Source: Gammaproteobacteria bacterium
GTDB taxonomy: Bacteria > Pseudomonadota > Gammaproteobacteria > JADZEE01
Assembly (NCBI GenBank): GCA_020850735.1
Contig: JADZEE010000091.1
Span: 186,001-250,000 of the forward strand
Length of the DNA stretch: 64,000 nucleotides
Reading direction: 5' to 3'
The translations under genes were made by a program, and so were the position numbers. The notes below the pieces were generated by a model. It was not told where the DNA came from. It saw only the letters and a list, made by a program, of their open reading frames with translations, and did not search any database. Position 1 is the first letter of the stretch. The number at the start of each line of letters is the position of its first letter. Below, in pieces: positions 16,416-25,800 of this stretch.

Positions 16416-17327
16416 ATGCCGACGACCATCGAGGCCCTGCGCACCCCGGACGAACACTTTCGCAACCTGCCGGGCTACGCCTGGGCACCGCACTATCTCG
16501 ACGCGCTGCCGGGCTTCGCGAACCTGCGCATGCACTATCTGGACAGCGGCGCGGATGCTGCGGCCGAGCTGTTCCTGTGCCTGCACGGTGAACCCACCTG
16601 GGCCTACCTGTACCGCAAGATGGTGCCCGTGTTCGCGGCAACCGGGGCGCGCGTGCTCGCGCCGGATCTGTTCGGTTTCGGCCGTTCGGACAAGCCCGTC
16701 GACGAAGCGCTCTACACTTTCGGCTTTCATCGCCGGGCCCTGCTCGCGTTCATCGACTGCCTCGGGCTCGACAACCTGACCCTGGTGTGCCAGGACTGGG
16801 GCGGGATCCTCGGCCTGACGCTGCCGCTGGAGCTCGGCAAGCGCGTACGGCGCCTGCTGGTGATGAACACGGACCTGCCGGCCGGCACCTCGCCCGGTCC
16901 CGGTTTCATCGCCTGGCGCGACTACGTGCGCGGCAGGACCGAGCTCTCGTGCAGCCGGCTGCTCATGCGCTCGGATCCGGTGGTCAGCAGCGCCGAGGGC
17001 GCCGCCTACGACGCGCCGTTCCCGGACGCCCGCTATCAGGCCGGGTTACGCCGCTTTCCCGAGCTGGTCCCGATCGAGCCCGACATGGAAGGCGCTGCGC
17101 TGTGCCGCGACGCGCGTGCGTGGCTGCGAACCGACTGGCGGGGCTCCTGCTTCATGGCGGTCGGCGCCAAAGACCCGGTGCTCGGACCGGCCGTGATGGA
17201 ACGGCTGCGCGCGGACATCCGCGGCGCCTCGCCGCTGCTGCGAGTCGCCGACGCCGGACACTTCGTGCAGGAACGCGGCGCCGCGATCGCAACGGCGGCG
17301 CTGGCGTGGTTCGCCGGCGGCGGCTGA
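16416..17327 (+). CDS. Haloalkane dehalogenase (DhlA-type, subfamily I)
   Basis: The 303-aa alpha/beta hydrolase aligns closely with Xanthobacter DhlA from memory: HGEPTWAYLYRKMVPVFA, GFGRSDKPVDEALYTF, then nucleophile Asp127 in QDWGG with halide-binding Trp128, cap Trp167 in FIAWRDY, Asp253 in GAKDPVLGP and His282 in DAGHFVQE. The Asp-Asp-His triad and both halide-stabilising Trp positions are retained, so hydrolysis of a haloalkane to an alcohol is plausible. Substrate range is unknown. The ATG at 16416 gives the family length. It converges with an amidohydrolase gene 6 bp away. Confidence 0.88.
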   Translation: MPTTIEALRTPDEHFRNLPGYAWAPHYLDALPGFANLRMHYLDSGADAAAELFLCLHGEPTWAYLYRKMVPVFAATGARVLAPDLFGFGRSDKPVDEALYTFGFHRRALLAFIDCLGLDNLTLVCQDWGGILGLTLPLELGKRVRRLLVMNTDLPAGTSPGPGFIAWRDYVRGRTELSCSRLLMRSDPVVSSAEGAAYDAPFPDARYQAGLRRFPELVPIEPDMEGAALCRDARAWLRTDWRGSCFMAVGAKDPVLGPAVMERLRADIRGASPLLRVADAGHFVQERGAAIATAALAWFAGGG

Positions 17328-17333
17328 AACGAT

Positions 17334-19037
17334 TTACTCGCGGCGGTAGACGGTCCGGCCTTCGAACACCGTCAACAGCACCTCGGTCTCGCCGATGGCA
17401 TCGGCCGCGATCTCGAACAGGTTGCGATCGATGACGACGAAGTCGGCCGACTTGCCCGGCGCGATCGAGCCGGCCAGATGTTCGTCGCGCATGGCCCTGG
17501 CACCGTTCAGGGTGTACACGGCGATGGCGTCCGCGAGCTCGAGGCGCTGCTCCGGCCAAAGCGCGCCGGGTACGTGGCCGTACGGATCGCGGCGGGTCAC
17601 CATGGCTTCCAGTCCCGGCCAGGGATTCATGCTCGGCGAAACCGCCGGCCAGTCCGAGCCATAGACCATCAGCCCGCCGGCCGCGTGGATGGATCGGATC
17701 GGCAGTGGATGGTCGCCGCGCTCGGAACCGAGTACGGCGGTCATCGCATCGACCAGCGGACCGGGGTGCCAGAGGATCGGCGACAGTTCGGCGACGGCGC
17801 CCAACTCGCCGAAGCGCGGCACGTCGTCGGCGTGGACGTAGGTCGCGTGCGCGACCTCGTGGCGCAGCCCCGAGTCACCATTCGCGCGCCGCGCGGCGGC
17901 AATGGCATCGAGCGCGGCCCGGACCGCACCGTCACCCACCGCGTGCATCTTCACCGTCAGACCAGCGGCGTCGAAGCGCGTCACCTGCGCGGCCAGCTCG
18001 GCGGCCGGGACGTGCAACTCGCCGCGGAAATCCTTGCCGCTGGCGTCGGCCAGGTAGGGCTCGACGAACACCGCGGTTCGACCCGGCGGGATCCCGTCAA
18101 CAAAGACTTTGACGAAGTCGGTGAACACGTGCGTCGATGCGAAGCGCGCGCGCTCCTCGATATCGCGCGCCTGTTCCTCGAGCGGCTCGCCGATCGTCGC
18201 GCTCCACGGCAGGCACGCCGCGATCCGCAGCGTCAGCTCCCCGGCCAGATCGGCGGCCCGGTAGGCGGCCAGTGCGGATTTCTCGGCGACGGCGTCCTTC
18301 ATGGCCGTCACGCCGTAGCTGGCGAGCTTGCGCGCCACCCATTGCACCGCCGCGCGGTACTGCTGCGGATCCCGGGCCGGCAGCCCTTGCAGGGCGTCGT
18401 AGGCGGCGGCCTCCATCAGCAGCCCGGTGGGCCGGCCCGCGGTATCCCGGACGATCTTGCCGCCGTAGGGATCGGGGGTATCGGGGCCGATGCCGAGCCG
18501 CGCCAGTGCGCGTGAGTTGAGCCAGACATTGTGATAGGCGGAGTCGATGAGCAGCACCGGGTGATCGGGCGCGACGGCATCGAGCAGGCGACGGTCGGGC
18601 GGCTCGCTCGCCTCGAGCAGCTCCGCCGCCCACGAGCCGCCGCGGATCCACTCACCGGGCGGCACCGTAGCGGCACAGTCCCCCACCACCGCGACGATTT
18701 CGGCAACCGTCGCGGTAAACGGGAATCCGCATTCGTAGAGCTCACGCATCGCACCCAGCACCGGGTGCACGTGCATGTCGTGCAACCCCGGCAGCACCAT
18801 GTGGCCTTCGAGATCGACGATGTCAGTCCCGGGACCGGCCAGCGCGCGGATTTCGGCATCACTGCCGAGCGCGTGGAACCTGCCGCCGCTGACGGCAAAG
18901 GCCTCGACCCACGGGCGGGCCGGATCCACCGTGTAGACGTGTCCGTGCACGTAGATGGCGGCGGGCGCCTCGGCGCCGACCGGCGCCGGCAGGACACCCA
19001 CCAGGACCGCAGCTGCCGCGGCTCTCAACATACGCAT
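17334..19037 (-). CDS. Exported amidohydrolase (amidohydrolase-3/YtcJ-like)
   Basis: The 567-aa precursor has an N-terminal signal peptide (MRMLRAAAAAVLVGVLPAPV) and an amidohydrolase-3 domain: GHMVLPGLHDMHVHP with the metal-binding HxH, mid-domain VKMHAVGDGAVRAALDAI, HEVAHATYVHADDVPRF and late Asp in YGSDWPAVSPSMNPW. This YtcJ-like group hydrolyses amides, carbamates or formyl groups; substrates are mostly undefined. Export is uncommon but known. It is adjacent to a haloalkane dehalogenase on the opposite strand. Confidence 0.85.
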   Translation of the reverse strand: MRMLRAAAAAVLVGVLPAPVGAEAPAAIYVHGHVYTVDPARPWVEAFAVSGGRFHALGSDAEIRALAGPGTDIVDLEGHMVLPGLHDMHVHPVLGAMRELYECGFPFTATVAEIVAVVGDCAATVPPGEWIRGGSWAAELLEASEPPDRRLLDAVAPDHPVLLIDSAYHNVWLNSRALARLGIGPDTPDPYGGKIVRDTAGRPTGLLMEAAAYDALQGLPARDPQQYRAAVQWVARKLASYGVTAMKDAVAEKSALAAYRAADLAGELTLRIAACLPWSATIGEPLEEQARDIEERARFASTHVFTDFVKVFVDGIPPGRTAVFVEPYLADASGKDFRGELHVPAAELAAQVTRFDAAGLTVKMHAVGDGAVRAALDAIAAARRANGDSGLRHEVAHATYVHADDVPRFGELGAVAELSPILWHPGPLVDAMTAVLGSERGDHPLPIRSIHAAGGLMVYGSDWPAVSPSMNPWPGLEAMVTRRDPYGHVPGALWPEQRLELADAIAVYTLNGARAMRDEHLAGSIAPGKSADFVVIDRNLFEIAADAIGETEVLLTVFEGRTVYRRE

Positions 19038-19106
19038 TCCTCCCGTGTCGTCGGCTGCCGCCGCGATCGCGCCGGCGCGGCGCGCAGTACCGCTCGGCAG
19101 TTCGGC

Positions 19107-19490
19107 TCAGCGATCGGGCTTCTTGAGCAGCGACTCCAACGCGGAGAACGGCTTGTGCGTGGCGCCGCCACGTGCATGCGCACCCGCCATCTCGTAGCCC
19201 GCGCCGCGCACCTGATCCAGGTGACGCGCATGCTCGTTGTCATGGCAATACAGGCACAGCAGCTCCCAGTTGCTGCCGTCCGGCGGATTTCGATCGTGGT
19301 CGTGATCTTTGTGGTGAACCGTCAGCTCGCGCACGTTCTCGCGCGAGAATTCGCGTCCGCATCGTCCGCAGACCCAGGGGAAAAGCTTCAGCGCCTGGTC
19401 GCGGTACGCCGCTTCGCGGTCGGCGCGCTGGCGGCGCGCGCCGGCCACGAGGCGATCGAGCCGGTCGCTGTCGAGCTGCTTGCGTTTCAT
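19107..19490 (-). CDS. YajD-type HNH nuclease family protein
   Basis: The 127-aa protein has CGRCGREF, then LTVHHKDHDHDRNPPDGSNW, then LLCLYCHDNEH: a zinc-bound HNH fold as in E. coli YajD, which has a nearly identical core. YajD proteins are small chromosomal HNH proteins of unresolved role. Start at the ATG at 19490. Confidence 0.88.
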   Translation of the reverse strand: MKRKQLDSDRLDRLVAGARRQRADREAAYRDQALKLFPWVCGRCGREFSRENVRELTVHHKDHDHDRNPPDGSNWELLCLYCHDNEHARHLDQVRGAGYEMAGAHARGGATHKPFSALESLLKKPDR

Positions 19491-19524
19491 GTGCCCCGTG
19501 TCCTTGCCCGCCGCCCGACTGCGC

Positions 19525-20274
19525 TCAGCGTGCGAGATAGTCGTGCACCACCGTGCCGTAGCCGAGGTCGAAATCGGCGTTGTAATACCAGCCGCCCGCG
19601 ACCTCGCGCACCGGGATGGTATGAAACGGGTCCGCGGGTGAGGGATGGAATTGCACCGTCGCGCCGCGGCCGACGACGAGCTTGTGCAGCACGAAGTTCT
19701 CCAGCGTCGTCGAAGTCAGCTGCATCACCTCCGGTGGCCGATCCTGCTCGACCGACGGGATCAGCTTCAGGTTGACGTACTCTAGACTGCCGTTCAGATC
19801 GCGCGGACCGCCGAGCGCGCCCACCGCCATGGCCGCGTCCACGAGCCGCCCGCCGGCACGGTCCACCGTGGCGCGCACCACACCGCCGTGCTCGCTCAGG
19901 GTGACGGTACCGAGTTTCTTCGGGAAACCCCAGATCTCCCGTCCCGCGCCCAGGGCAATGTCGTTGTCGAGGACGAGCTGCACGCAGTAATTCACCGGCC
20001 GCCCATCGAGCTTCGCCACCGCGGCGAGCACCATCTCGTGGTAGCTCCCGAATCCGCAGGTGAAGAAACGGCTGACGGTCAGGCTCATCGTGCCGGTCGG
20101 ATCCGCGACCAGCGGTCTGGGCACGATGCGCCTGAGGACACGCGGATCCGTGTGAAAAACGATCAGCAGCGACCAGGCACCCAGATAGGCGTACGGCGGG
20201 CTGCCGTACAGGGGTGGCAGCGCGGGTGTGGCGGACTCGGATACACGTTGCGCCGGAACTCTTGCTCGGGTCAT
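19525..20274 (-). CDS. Acetoacetate decarboxylase family protein
   Basis: The 249-aa protein has the ADC-family hallmark GREIWGFPKKLG near residue 120, containing the lysine pair of which the first forms the Schiff base in true acetoacetate decarboxylase; YCVQLVLDNDIALGAGRE and TLENFVLHKLVVGRGATVQF are also family segments. Decarboxylation of a beta-keto acid is likely, but several ADC-like clades have other activities. The ATG at 20274 has a GGGAGGA ribosome site. It follows a deaminase and an acyl-CoA synthetase on the same strand. Confidence 0.82.
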   Translation of the reverse strand: MTRARVPAQRVSESATPALPPLYGSPPYAYLGAWSLLIVFHTDPRVLRRIVPRPLVADPTGTMSLTVSRFFTCGFGSYHEMVLAAVAKLDGRPVNYCVQLVLDNDIALGAGREIWGFPKKLGTVTLSEHGGVVRATVDRAGGRLVDAAMAVGALGGPRDLNGSLEYVNLKLIPSVEQDRPPEVMQLTSTTLENFVLHKLVVGRGATVQFHPSPADPFHTIPVREVAGGWYYNADFDLGYGTVVHDYLAR

Positions 20275-20382
20275 ACCGTCCTCCCGGGGATCAATCCTGC
20301 GGCGGCGCATCCCGGCCCGTGCGGGGCGCACCGCGCCGTGCGCCATGGTAGCATCCGCCGCCGCTGACGTGCCGGGCCGCCC

Positions 20383-20877
20383 TCAGTAATGAACGCGGCC
20401 CGGCATGCCCGCGAATTCGCGCGCGAGCGCCTCGGCCTCGCCGGCGAGCACCTGCACACTCGCAATGCTCCGCTGCGCCGGCGCGCGTGCGAGCTCGGCA
20501 TAGATGCGGCGGTCGTCGAAATCGATCGCAGCCGCGACTTCGACGTCGAAGCCGAAATATATGCGCCGTATCCGTGCCCAGTAAATCGCGCCCAGACACA
20601 TCGGACACGGTTCGCCCGTCGTGTAGAGATCACATCCCGCCAGCGAGTAGCTGCCGACGGCACGGCTGGCGCTGCGGATGGCCTCGATCTCGGCGTGCGC
20701 GGTCGGGTCGTTGCTCGCCAGCACCCGGTTCCAGCCTTCGCCGACGACCGCTCCGCCGCGCACGACGAGCGCGCCGAACGGTCCGCCGTCACCGGCCCGC
20801 ATACCCCGGCGCGCGAGATCGATCGCGCGGCGCATGAACGCTTCGGGCGCCACCGTATCATCGGCATCTGCGGGCAT
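20383..20877 (-). CDS. Nucleoside/guanine deaminase family protein
   Basis: The 164-aa zinc deaminase has PTAHAEIEAI (zinc His and catalytic Glu) and EPCPMCLGAIYWARI (zinc Cys pair). The GGPFGALVV and YFGFDVEVAAAIDFDD segments and the C-terminal aromatic/tyrosine end (VHY) resemble bacterial guanine deaminase rather than TadA. It converts guanine to xanthine or acts on a similar base. It sits 28 bp downstream of the acyl-CoA synthetase gene on the same strand, so probably one operon, although the pathway link is unclear. Confidence 0.82.
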   Translation of the reverse strand: MPADADDTVAPEAFMRRAIDLARRGMRAGDGGPFGALVVRGGAVVGEGWNRVLASNDPTAHAEIEAIRSASRAVGSYSLAGCDLYTTGEPCPMCLGAIYWARIRRIYFGFDVEVAAAIDFDDRRIYAELARAPAQRSIASVQVLAGEAEALAREFAGMPGRVHY

Positions 20878-20905
20878 GAGCGCTGCGGGCGTGGCGCGGG
20901 TGCAG

Positions 20906-22540
20906 CTAGCCCGAGGAGACCGCCTGCTCGCGCAATTTGTACTTCTGAACCTTGCCGGTCGAAGTCTTCGCAATGGCTCCGAAAATGACGCGGGTCGGGC
21001 ACTTGAAGTGGGCGAGATTGTCCCGGCACCAGGCGATCACGTCGGCCGCGCCGAGCGATTCGCCGTCGCGAACGGTGACGAACGCACACGGGGTCTCGCC
21101 CCATTTCGGATGGGGCATCGCGACGACCGCCGCATCGATGATCGACGGATGCCTGAACAGCACGTTCTCGATCTCGATACTGGAGATGTTCTCACCACCG
21201 GAAATGATGACGTCCTTGGAACGATCCTTGATCTGGACGTAGTCGTCGGGATGCCAAGTCGCCAGGTCGCCGGAATGAAACCAGCCGCCGCGAAACGCTT
21301 CTTCGGTGGCGCGCGGATTCTTCAGGTAACCGCTCATCACCATGTTGCCGCGGAAAAAAATCTCACCTATGGTCTTGCCGTCACGTGGCACCGGCTCGAG
21401 CGTGTCGGGGTTTGCGACCATGAGACCTTCGAGCATCGGGTAGCGCACACCCTGACGTGCTTTGAGCTCGGAACGTTCGCGCGCCGGCAGTCCTGCCCAG
21501 TGCGGCTTTTCCTCGCAGGTCGTAGCCGGCCCGTAGGTTTCCGTCAGACCGTACACGTGGGTGATCCCGAAACCCATCTCCTCGATGGCCTGGATCACCG
21601 CCGCAGGCGGCGCGGCACCCGCGGTCATGCATTCCACCCGGTGGCCGACGCTCCCGCGCAGGGCTTCGGGTGCGTTCGCGATCGTGCTCATCACGATCGG
21701 GGCTCCGCACAGGTGTGTGACACCGTGACGACTGATGGCCGCGAAGATGTCCGGGGCGTTCACGTTGCGCAGGCACACGCTCGTGCCCGCGACGGCGGCG
21801 AGCACCCACGGAAACGTCCAGCCGTTGCAGTGAAACATCGGCAACGTCCACAGATAGACCGGGTGGCGCTGCATCTGCCACACGAGCACGTTGCTGACGG
21901 CGCCCAGGAACGCGCCGCGATGATGAGTGACCACGCCCTTGGGATTGCCGGTCGTGCCGGACGTGTAGCCGAGCCCGATGGCCTGCCATTCGTCCCGCGG
22001 TTGCGGTTCCAGGACGATCTTGCCGCCGCGTTCGATGAATTCCTCGTAGTTCGTGTCACCGACACCGACATTGCCCTCACCGCCTGGATCGACGATGTCG
22101 ACCACCAGCGGCAGCGCGCCGTCCATGCGGGCGAGCGCCTCGCGGGCGAGCGCTCCGAACACCTGGTCCACGAACAGCACGCGCGCTTCGCCGTGCTGGA
22201 GGATGAAAGCGACGACGGGGGCGTCCAGACGGGTGTTGATGGTGTTCAGGACGGCACCCGCCATGGGTACGCCGAAATGAGCCTCGAACATCTCCGGAAT
22301 GTTGCCGGCGAGCACGGCCACGGTGTCGCCCTCACCCACACCGCTGGCGCGCAGGGCGCGCGCGAGCTTGACCGCCCGGACATGGGTCTCGCCCCAGGTA
22401 CGGCTGACGCCACCGTACAGCACCGCCGGGTGGTCGGGGTGTACGCGCGCGGCACGCTCGAACAGCGACAACGGTGACAACGGCTGGTAATTGGCCGGGT
22501 TGCGGTCCAGGTCGCGCTCGTAAATGTCGTTGGCCATCAT
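20906..22540 (-). CDS. Fatty acyl-CoA synthetase (AMP-binding, AlkK-like)
   Basis: The 544-aa ANL-superfamily enzyme has the P-loop YTSGTTGNPKGVV, the adenine motif VYGLTETYGPA, GWFHSGDLATWHPDDYVQIKDRSKDVIISGG in three family segments and the C-terminal STGKVQKYKLRE with the catalytic Lys. It activates a carboxylate with ATP and CoA; the pattern fits medium-chain fatty acyl-CoA ligases (AlkK-like). It heads a likely operon with the deaminase and ADC-family gene. A short CGAGATCTCG dyad lies just upstream. Confidence 0.9.
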   Translation of the reverse strand: MMANDIYERDLDRNPANYQPLSPLSLFERAARVHPDHPAVLYGGVSRTWGETHVRAVKLARALRASGVGEGDTVAVLAGNIPEMFEAHFGVPMAGAVLNTINTRLDAPVVAFILQHGEARVLFVDQVFGALAREALARMDGALPLVVDIVDPGGEGNVGVGDTNYEEFIERGGKIVLEPQPRDEWQAIGLGYTSGTTGNPKGVVTHHRGAFLGAVSNVLVWQMQRHPVYLWTLPMFHCNGWTFPWVLAAVAGTSVCLRNVNAPDIFAAISRHGVTHLCGAPIVMSTIANAPEALRGSVGHRVECMTAGAAPPAAVIQAIEEMGFGITHVYGLTETYGPATTCEEKPHWAGLPARERSELKARQGVRYPMLEGLMVANPDTLEPVPRDGKTIGEIFFRGNMVMSGYLKNPRATEEAFRGGWFHSGDLATWHPDDYVQIKDRSKDVIISGGENISSIEIENVLFRHPSIIDAAVVAMPHPKWGETPCAFVTVRDGESLGAADVIAWCRDNLAHFKCPTRVIFGAIAKTSTGKVQKYKLREQAVSSG

Positions 22541-22796
22541 TGCTCCTGTGCGAGATCTCGTGGTTCGATGACCGGCCCGGGCAGCACTTCGCCTGCGGTC
22601 CGGGCTGCGCTGGCAGATTCTATTGATTCGTGCCCGGTTCGTGAATCGACCACCGTCACGGCTGGCCCGTCAGCGCCACGGCCTGGCGAATCGGGCGCCG
22701 GAAGCCGGCCGCGCACGCTGCGATCGGCGACAGCCGGACGCCCACTCACCGGCGCGACGCGACGTGCCCGCACCGACCCTGGGCTCGCGGAACGCT

Positions 22797-23609
22797 TCAG
22801 TCGCGGTGTACGACCGCCAGCAGAAATCCGTGCGGCACCCGCAGCCCGCCGGCGCCCAGGTATGGTGCTGCGCGTGCCCTCACGCCCTCGCGGATCGCGG
22901 GACGCTCGTGCGCCGGCAAGGCGTCGTACTGTCTCGCCATGACGCCCGAATCCTCGACCATGTCCCAGTAGGAGTCGAAGTCCTCGAACGCGAAATCGAA
23001 CAGGTGCTCGGTCACGGCAGCGTCGCCGAATCCGGCGGCGCGCGCGAGCTGCTCGACCCGTTCAGGCTCGCCGAGCGAGGTCACGCCGTGCAGGTTCGGA
23101 TATGCCTCCTGCGGGATCCGGCCCTCGAACACCTCGTAGGCCCACAGGCAGTTCGGCATGAGCTCGGCCCGGCTCCAGACGGCGAATGCGAACCGCCCGC
23201 CGGGCCTGAGCACGCGCCTCACCTCGCGCACGCCGGCGAGCGGATCGTCGAACAGCATCACACCGAAGCGGCACACGACCCGATCGAAGCTCGCGTCGGG
23301 AAAATCGAGCCGCTCCGCGGCCATCGTCCGGAATTCGGCGTTCGCGAGTTCCTGTTCCCGTGCCTTGCGCCGCGCGACCTCGACCATCGGCTCCGCCGCA
23401 TCGACGCCGGTGACGCGAACGTCGCGCTGTGCCCGAGCCAGCGACAGCGCCGGCTCGCCGGTGCCGCAGGCGACGTCGAGCACGCGCTCTCCCGGGCGCG
23501 CGCCGAGCGCATCGAGCAGCCGCGCGCCGACCGGGGCCAGTTGCGGCAGCCACAAATCGAACCCGGCGGCTACCCGCGACCAGTCCGGCTGTTGTCCCTT
23601 CGCAGTCAT
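22797..23609 (-). CDS. Class I SAM-dependent methyltransferase (UbiE-like)
   Basis: The 270-aa protein has motif I VLDVACGTGEPAL, motif II VTGVDAAEPMVEVARR, LDFPDASFDRVVCRFGVMLF and VLRPGGRFAFAVWS, the Methyltransf_11/UbiE pattern. The substrate is unknown. The ATG at 23609 is chosen because the upstream extension is out of family. Confidence 0.87.
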   Translation of the reverse strand: MTAKGQQPDWSRVAAGFDLWLPQLAPVGARLLDALGARPGERVLDVACGTGEPALSLARAQRDVRVTGVDAAEPMVEVARRKAREQELANAEFRTMAAERLDFPDASFDRVVCRFGVMLFDDPLAGVREVRRVLRPGGRFAFAVWSRAELMPNCLWAYEVFEGRIPQEAYPNLHGVTSLGEPERVEQLARAAGFGDAAVTEHLFDFAFEDFDSYWDMVEDSGVMARQYDALPAHERPAIREGVRARAAPYLGAGGLRVPHGFLLAVVHRD

Positions 23610-23770
23610 ATTCGATGCTCCTGTGCAAAGCGCCCTTCTCGTCGACGTGCACGTCCGCTCCGACACTCGCCCCGGCGCGGCGACGACTGCGCGATTGTCA
23701 CCTGATCGCACGGTATGGTGAAGATCCCGGCCGGCTCCTACTCGACGCGACGCGCACGTGGCGGCCACGG

Positions 23771-24433
23771 TCACGGTCGGCTGCGCGCATCCCCGGCGTC
23801 GCCGCGACCACGGACACCCGGCAAACCATCGAGCGCCGCACGTGCCTTTTCGTACAGCTGCTCGACGTCGACGGGCAGGTGCTTTTCCAAACGTTTGGAA
23901 ATCATGGTCACGGGAAACAGGTAATTCGTGGTATCGCCGAGCTGGAGCGCGCGGCTGCGACCCTCGCGGTCGCTGACGATCACCCAGTGCAGGCCGAATT
24001 CGTGCGCGAGCACGTCGCCGAACACGACACCGAGCGCCTGGAGCTGGTAGGTCTCGTCGGGCCCGGCGACCTTGCGGTCGATCAATGCCTGGAGAATCCG
24101 GAGATCGTCGCGCTGACCGCGCGGCTCGCTGCCGACGTACCGGCGCGCCCAGGCGGCCACGAGTGCCCGCTGTTGCGCGAGGCTGTGCAGATCGGCGTCG
24201 CTCGGCGCGTACACGGGACCTCCCGGCGCCGCCGGCACGTCGGCAGGCTTGAGTGGTCCGAGCCCCGGCACCAGCGGCACACCGAAAGGCTGCAGTCCCT
24301 GACCCGCGAAATAATGGAGAGCGGCGACCAGCATGGCGAAGCCCAGCGCGCCGGTCACGAACCATCGCCACCACGGCACGCGCCGGCGCCGGCCGGCAGC
24401 GGGATCGATGGACGCGTTGCACGGCGCCGGCAT
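23771..24433 (-). CDS. Membrane-anchored DUF3806 domain protein
   Basis: The 220-aa protein has one N-terminal transmembrane segment (VPWWRWFVTGALGFAMLVAA, about residues 19-40) and a C-terminal domain with LQALGVVFGDVLAHEFGLHW and VIVSDREGRSRALQLG, consistent with DUF3806. Its function is unknown. It is 6 bp downstream of an acetyltransferase gene on the same strand. Confidence 0.72.
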   Translation of the reverse strand: MPAPCNASIDPAAGRRRRVPWWRWFVTGALGFAMLVAALHYFAGQGLQPFGVPLVPGLGPLKPADVPAAPGGPVYAPSDADLHSLAQQRALVAAWARRYVGSEPRGQRDDLRILQALIDRKVAGPDETYQLQALGVVFGDVLAHEFGLHWVIVSDREGRSRALQLGDTTNYLFPVTMISKRLEKHLPVDVEQLYEKARAALDGLPGVRGRGDAGDARSRP

Positions 24434-24439
24434 CGCGAC

Positions 24440-24952
24440 TCAGGCGTCGATGCGCGGGGGCTGCCACACCGGCACGGGCGGCTGCGCCAGGTGCAGGATG
24501 TGCAGCATGCGCACCGCTGCCACCCGGCCGTCGTAATAACGCGGCGAAACGGCGATTTCCTCGTAGCCCAGTGCCCGATAAAACGCCAGCGCCTCGCCAT
24601 TACGGGCCCGGACCTCCAGACTTATCGCCTGGATGCCGGCTGTCCCGGCCGAAGCTTCGAGCCACGCCACCAGCCGCCGGCCGATGCCGCGGCGGCGCGC
24701 GCCGGCATGCACGGCGAGCAGGCTCAGATGCGCCCGCTCCTCGCCGAACTGCATGATGGCGAATCCGGCGAGCGCCCTGCCCAGCCGTGCCGCCAGCACG
24801 ATCGAATCAGCGCGGCGCTGGTGCATTGCGACCCGCGCCGGCGTCCAGCGCCAGTTCAGCCCATGCTCGATCAGATCGCGCGACATCAGCGCGATGGCGT
24901 GTACATCGGCGCAGCGCGCCGGCTCGAGGGTGACGCCGGGATGGCTGGTCAT
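24440..24952 (-). CDS. GNAT family N-acetyltransferase
   Basis: The 170-aa protein has a GNAT core: LSLLAVHAGARRRGIGRRLV (acetyl-CoA pyrophosphate loop R-R-x-G-I-G), then ISLEVRARNGEALAFYRALGY and a C-terminal MLHILHL strand. The NxEAxxFYxxxGY segment is RimI-like. The acceptor is unknown. It probably shares a transcript with the DUF3806 gene. Confidence 0.88.
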   Translation of the reverse strand: MTSHPGVTLEPARCADVHAIALMSRDLIEHGLNWRWTPARVAMHQRRADSIVLAARLGRALAGFAIMQFGEERAHLSLLAVHAGARRRGIGRRLVAWLEASAGTAGIQAISLEVRARNGEALAFYRALGYEEIAVSPRYYDGRVAAVRMLHILHLAQPPVPVWQPPRIDA

Positions 24953-25033
24953 GTTCGTGTTCGGCCCGCGGGACGTCCCACCACCGTCATCGTAGCACGC
25001 CCGTCGCAGCGCGCACGCCGCCCACGGCGGCGA

Positions 25034-25540
25034 TCAAGCCTCGCCGTAGTGGAACGCGATGACCTCCAGCTCGTGCGGTCCGTCCGGCGAATCCCAGGTG
25101 ACACTGTCGCCAACGCGTTTGCCGAGCATCGCGCGGGCGAGCGGCGACACCCATGAGATGTGCCCGGTCGGCGCGCAGGTTTCGTCCTCCCCGACGATGG
25201 TGAACTCGTGCACCGCGCCGCCGCTGTCGGCAAGGTTTACGGTGGCACCGAAGCGAATGTCGGTGCGCGGCTGTGTCTTCGGGTCGACCACGGCCGCACG
25301 GTCGAAACTGCCGTTCAGATAACGCAGATCGCGCTCGACTTCGCGCAACTCCGCGCGCGCGGAGATGTCCTCGGCGGCACTCGCGGCAAGCGATTCCCGG
25401 CGCCGCTCGAGCGCCTGCATCTGTTGCTGGAGCTTCAGGTAGCCCGCAGGAGTGACGTAATTCGGATGCTCGCTTTGCGGGCGATCCGGCAAGGCGTCGC
25501 CGTCGTCGGCATCCGATTCCTTGACAAATGCTCGGCTCAT
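25034..25540 (-). CDS. greB: Transcription elongation factor GreB
   Basis: The 168-aa protein begins MSRAFVKESD, the typical GreB N-terminus, then YVTPAGYLKLQQQMQALERR in the coiled coil, ISARAELREVERDLRYLNG and the C-terminal FKBP-like domain WVSPLARAMLGKRVGDSVTW. GreB rescues backtracked RNA polymerase by stimulating transcript cleavage. The ATG at 25540 is preceded by AGGAAGG; the upstream extension is not conserved. About 10 residues longer than E. coli GreB. Confidence 0.93.
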   Translation of the reverse strand: MSRAFVKESDADDGDALPDRPQSEHPNYVTPAGYLKLQQQMQALERRRESLAASAAEDISARAELREVERDLRYLNGSFDRAAVVDPKTQPRTDIRFGATVNLADSGGAVHEFTIVGEDETCAPTGHISWVSPLARAMLGKRVGDSVTWDSPDGPHELEVIAFHYGEA

Positions 25541-25800
25541 CTGCTGGCCTTCCTGATCGGATCGCAGACCGGAATGCCGGGTCTTCGCACCCGGCACCGG
25601 CCACACGAAAACACAACGTGAGCCCGCAGTAGACACGCTCTGTCCGCGGCCGGCGGTATGCGGGCGGATTCACGGGCACTGGACGGACGCGGCTGCCTGC
25701 CGGGGCTCGCGTCGACTTCGACGCCGAGCCACTGCTCATCCGGCACGCAGAGCGTTACGGTAGTCCGCCACCGCCACGGATACAAGGGCAGCCCGCAGCG

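Noticed and set aside
20678-22477. A 599-residue open frame on the plus strand
   Set aside because: It is antisense to the acyl-CoA synthetase and deaminase genes, has no family content, and arises from the high GC content.
22551-22560. CGAGATCTCG palindrome upstream of the acyl-CoA synthetase
   Set aside because: A 10-bp GC-rich dyad is expected by chance at this composition and no second copy is near.
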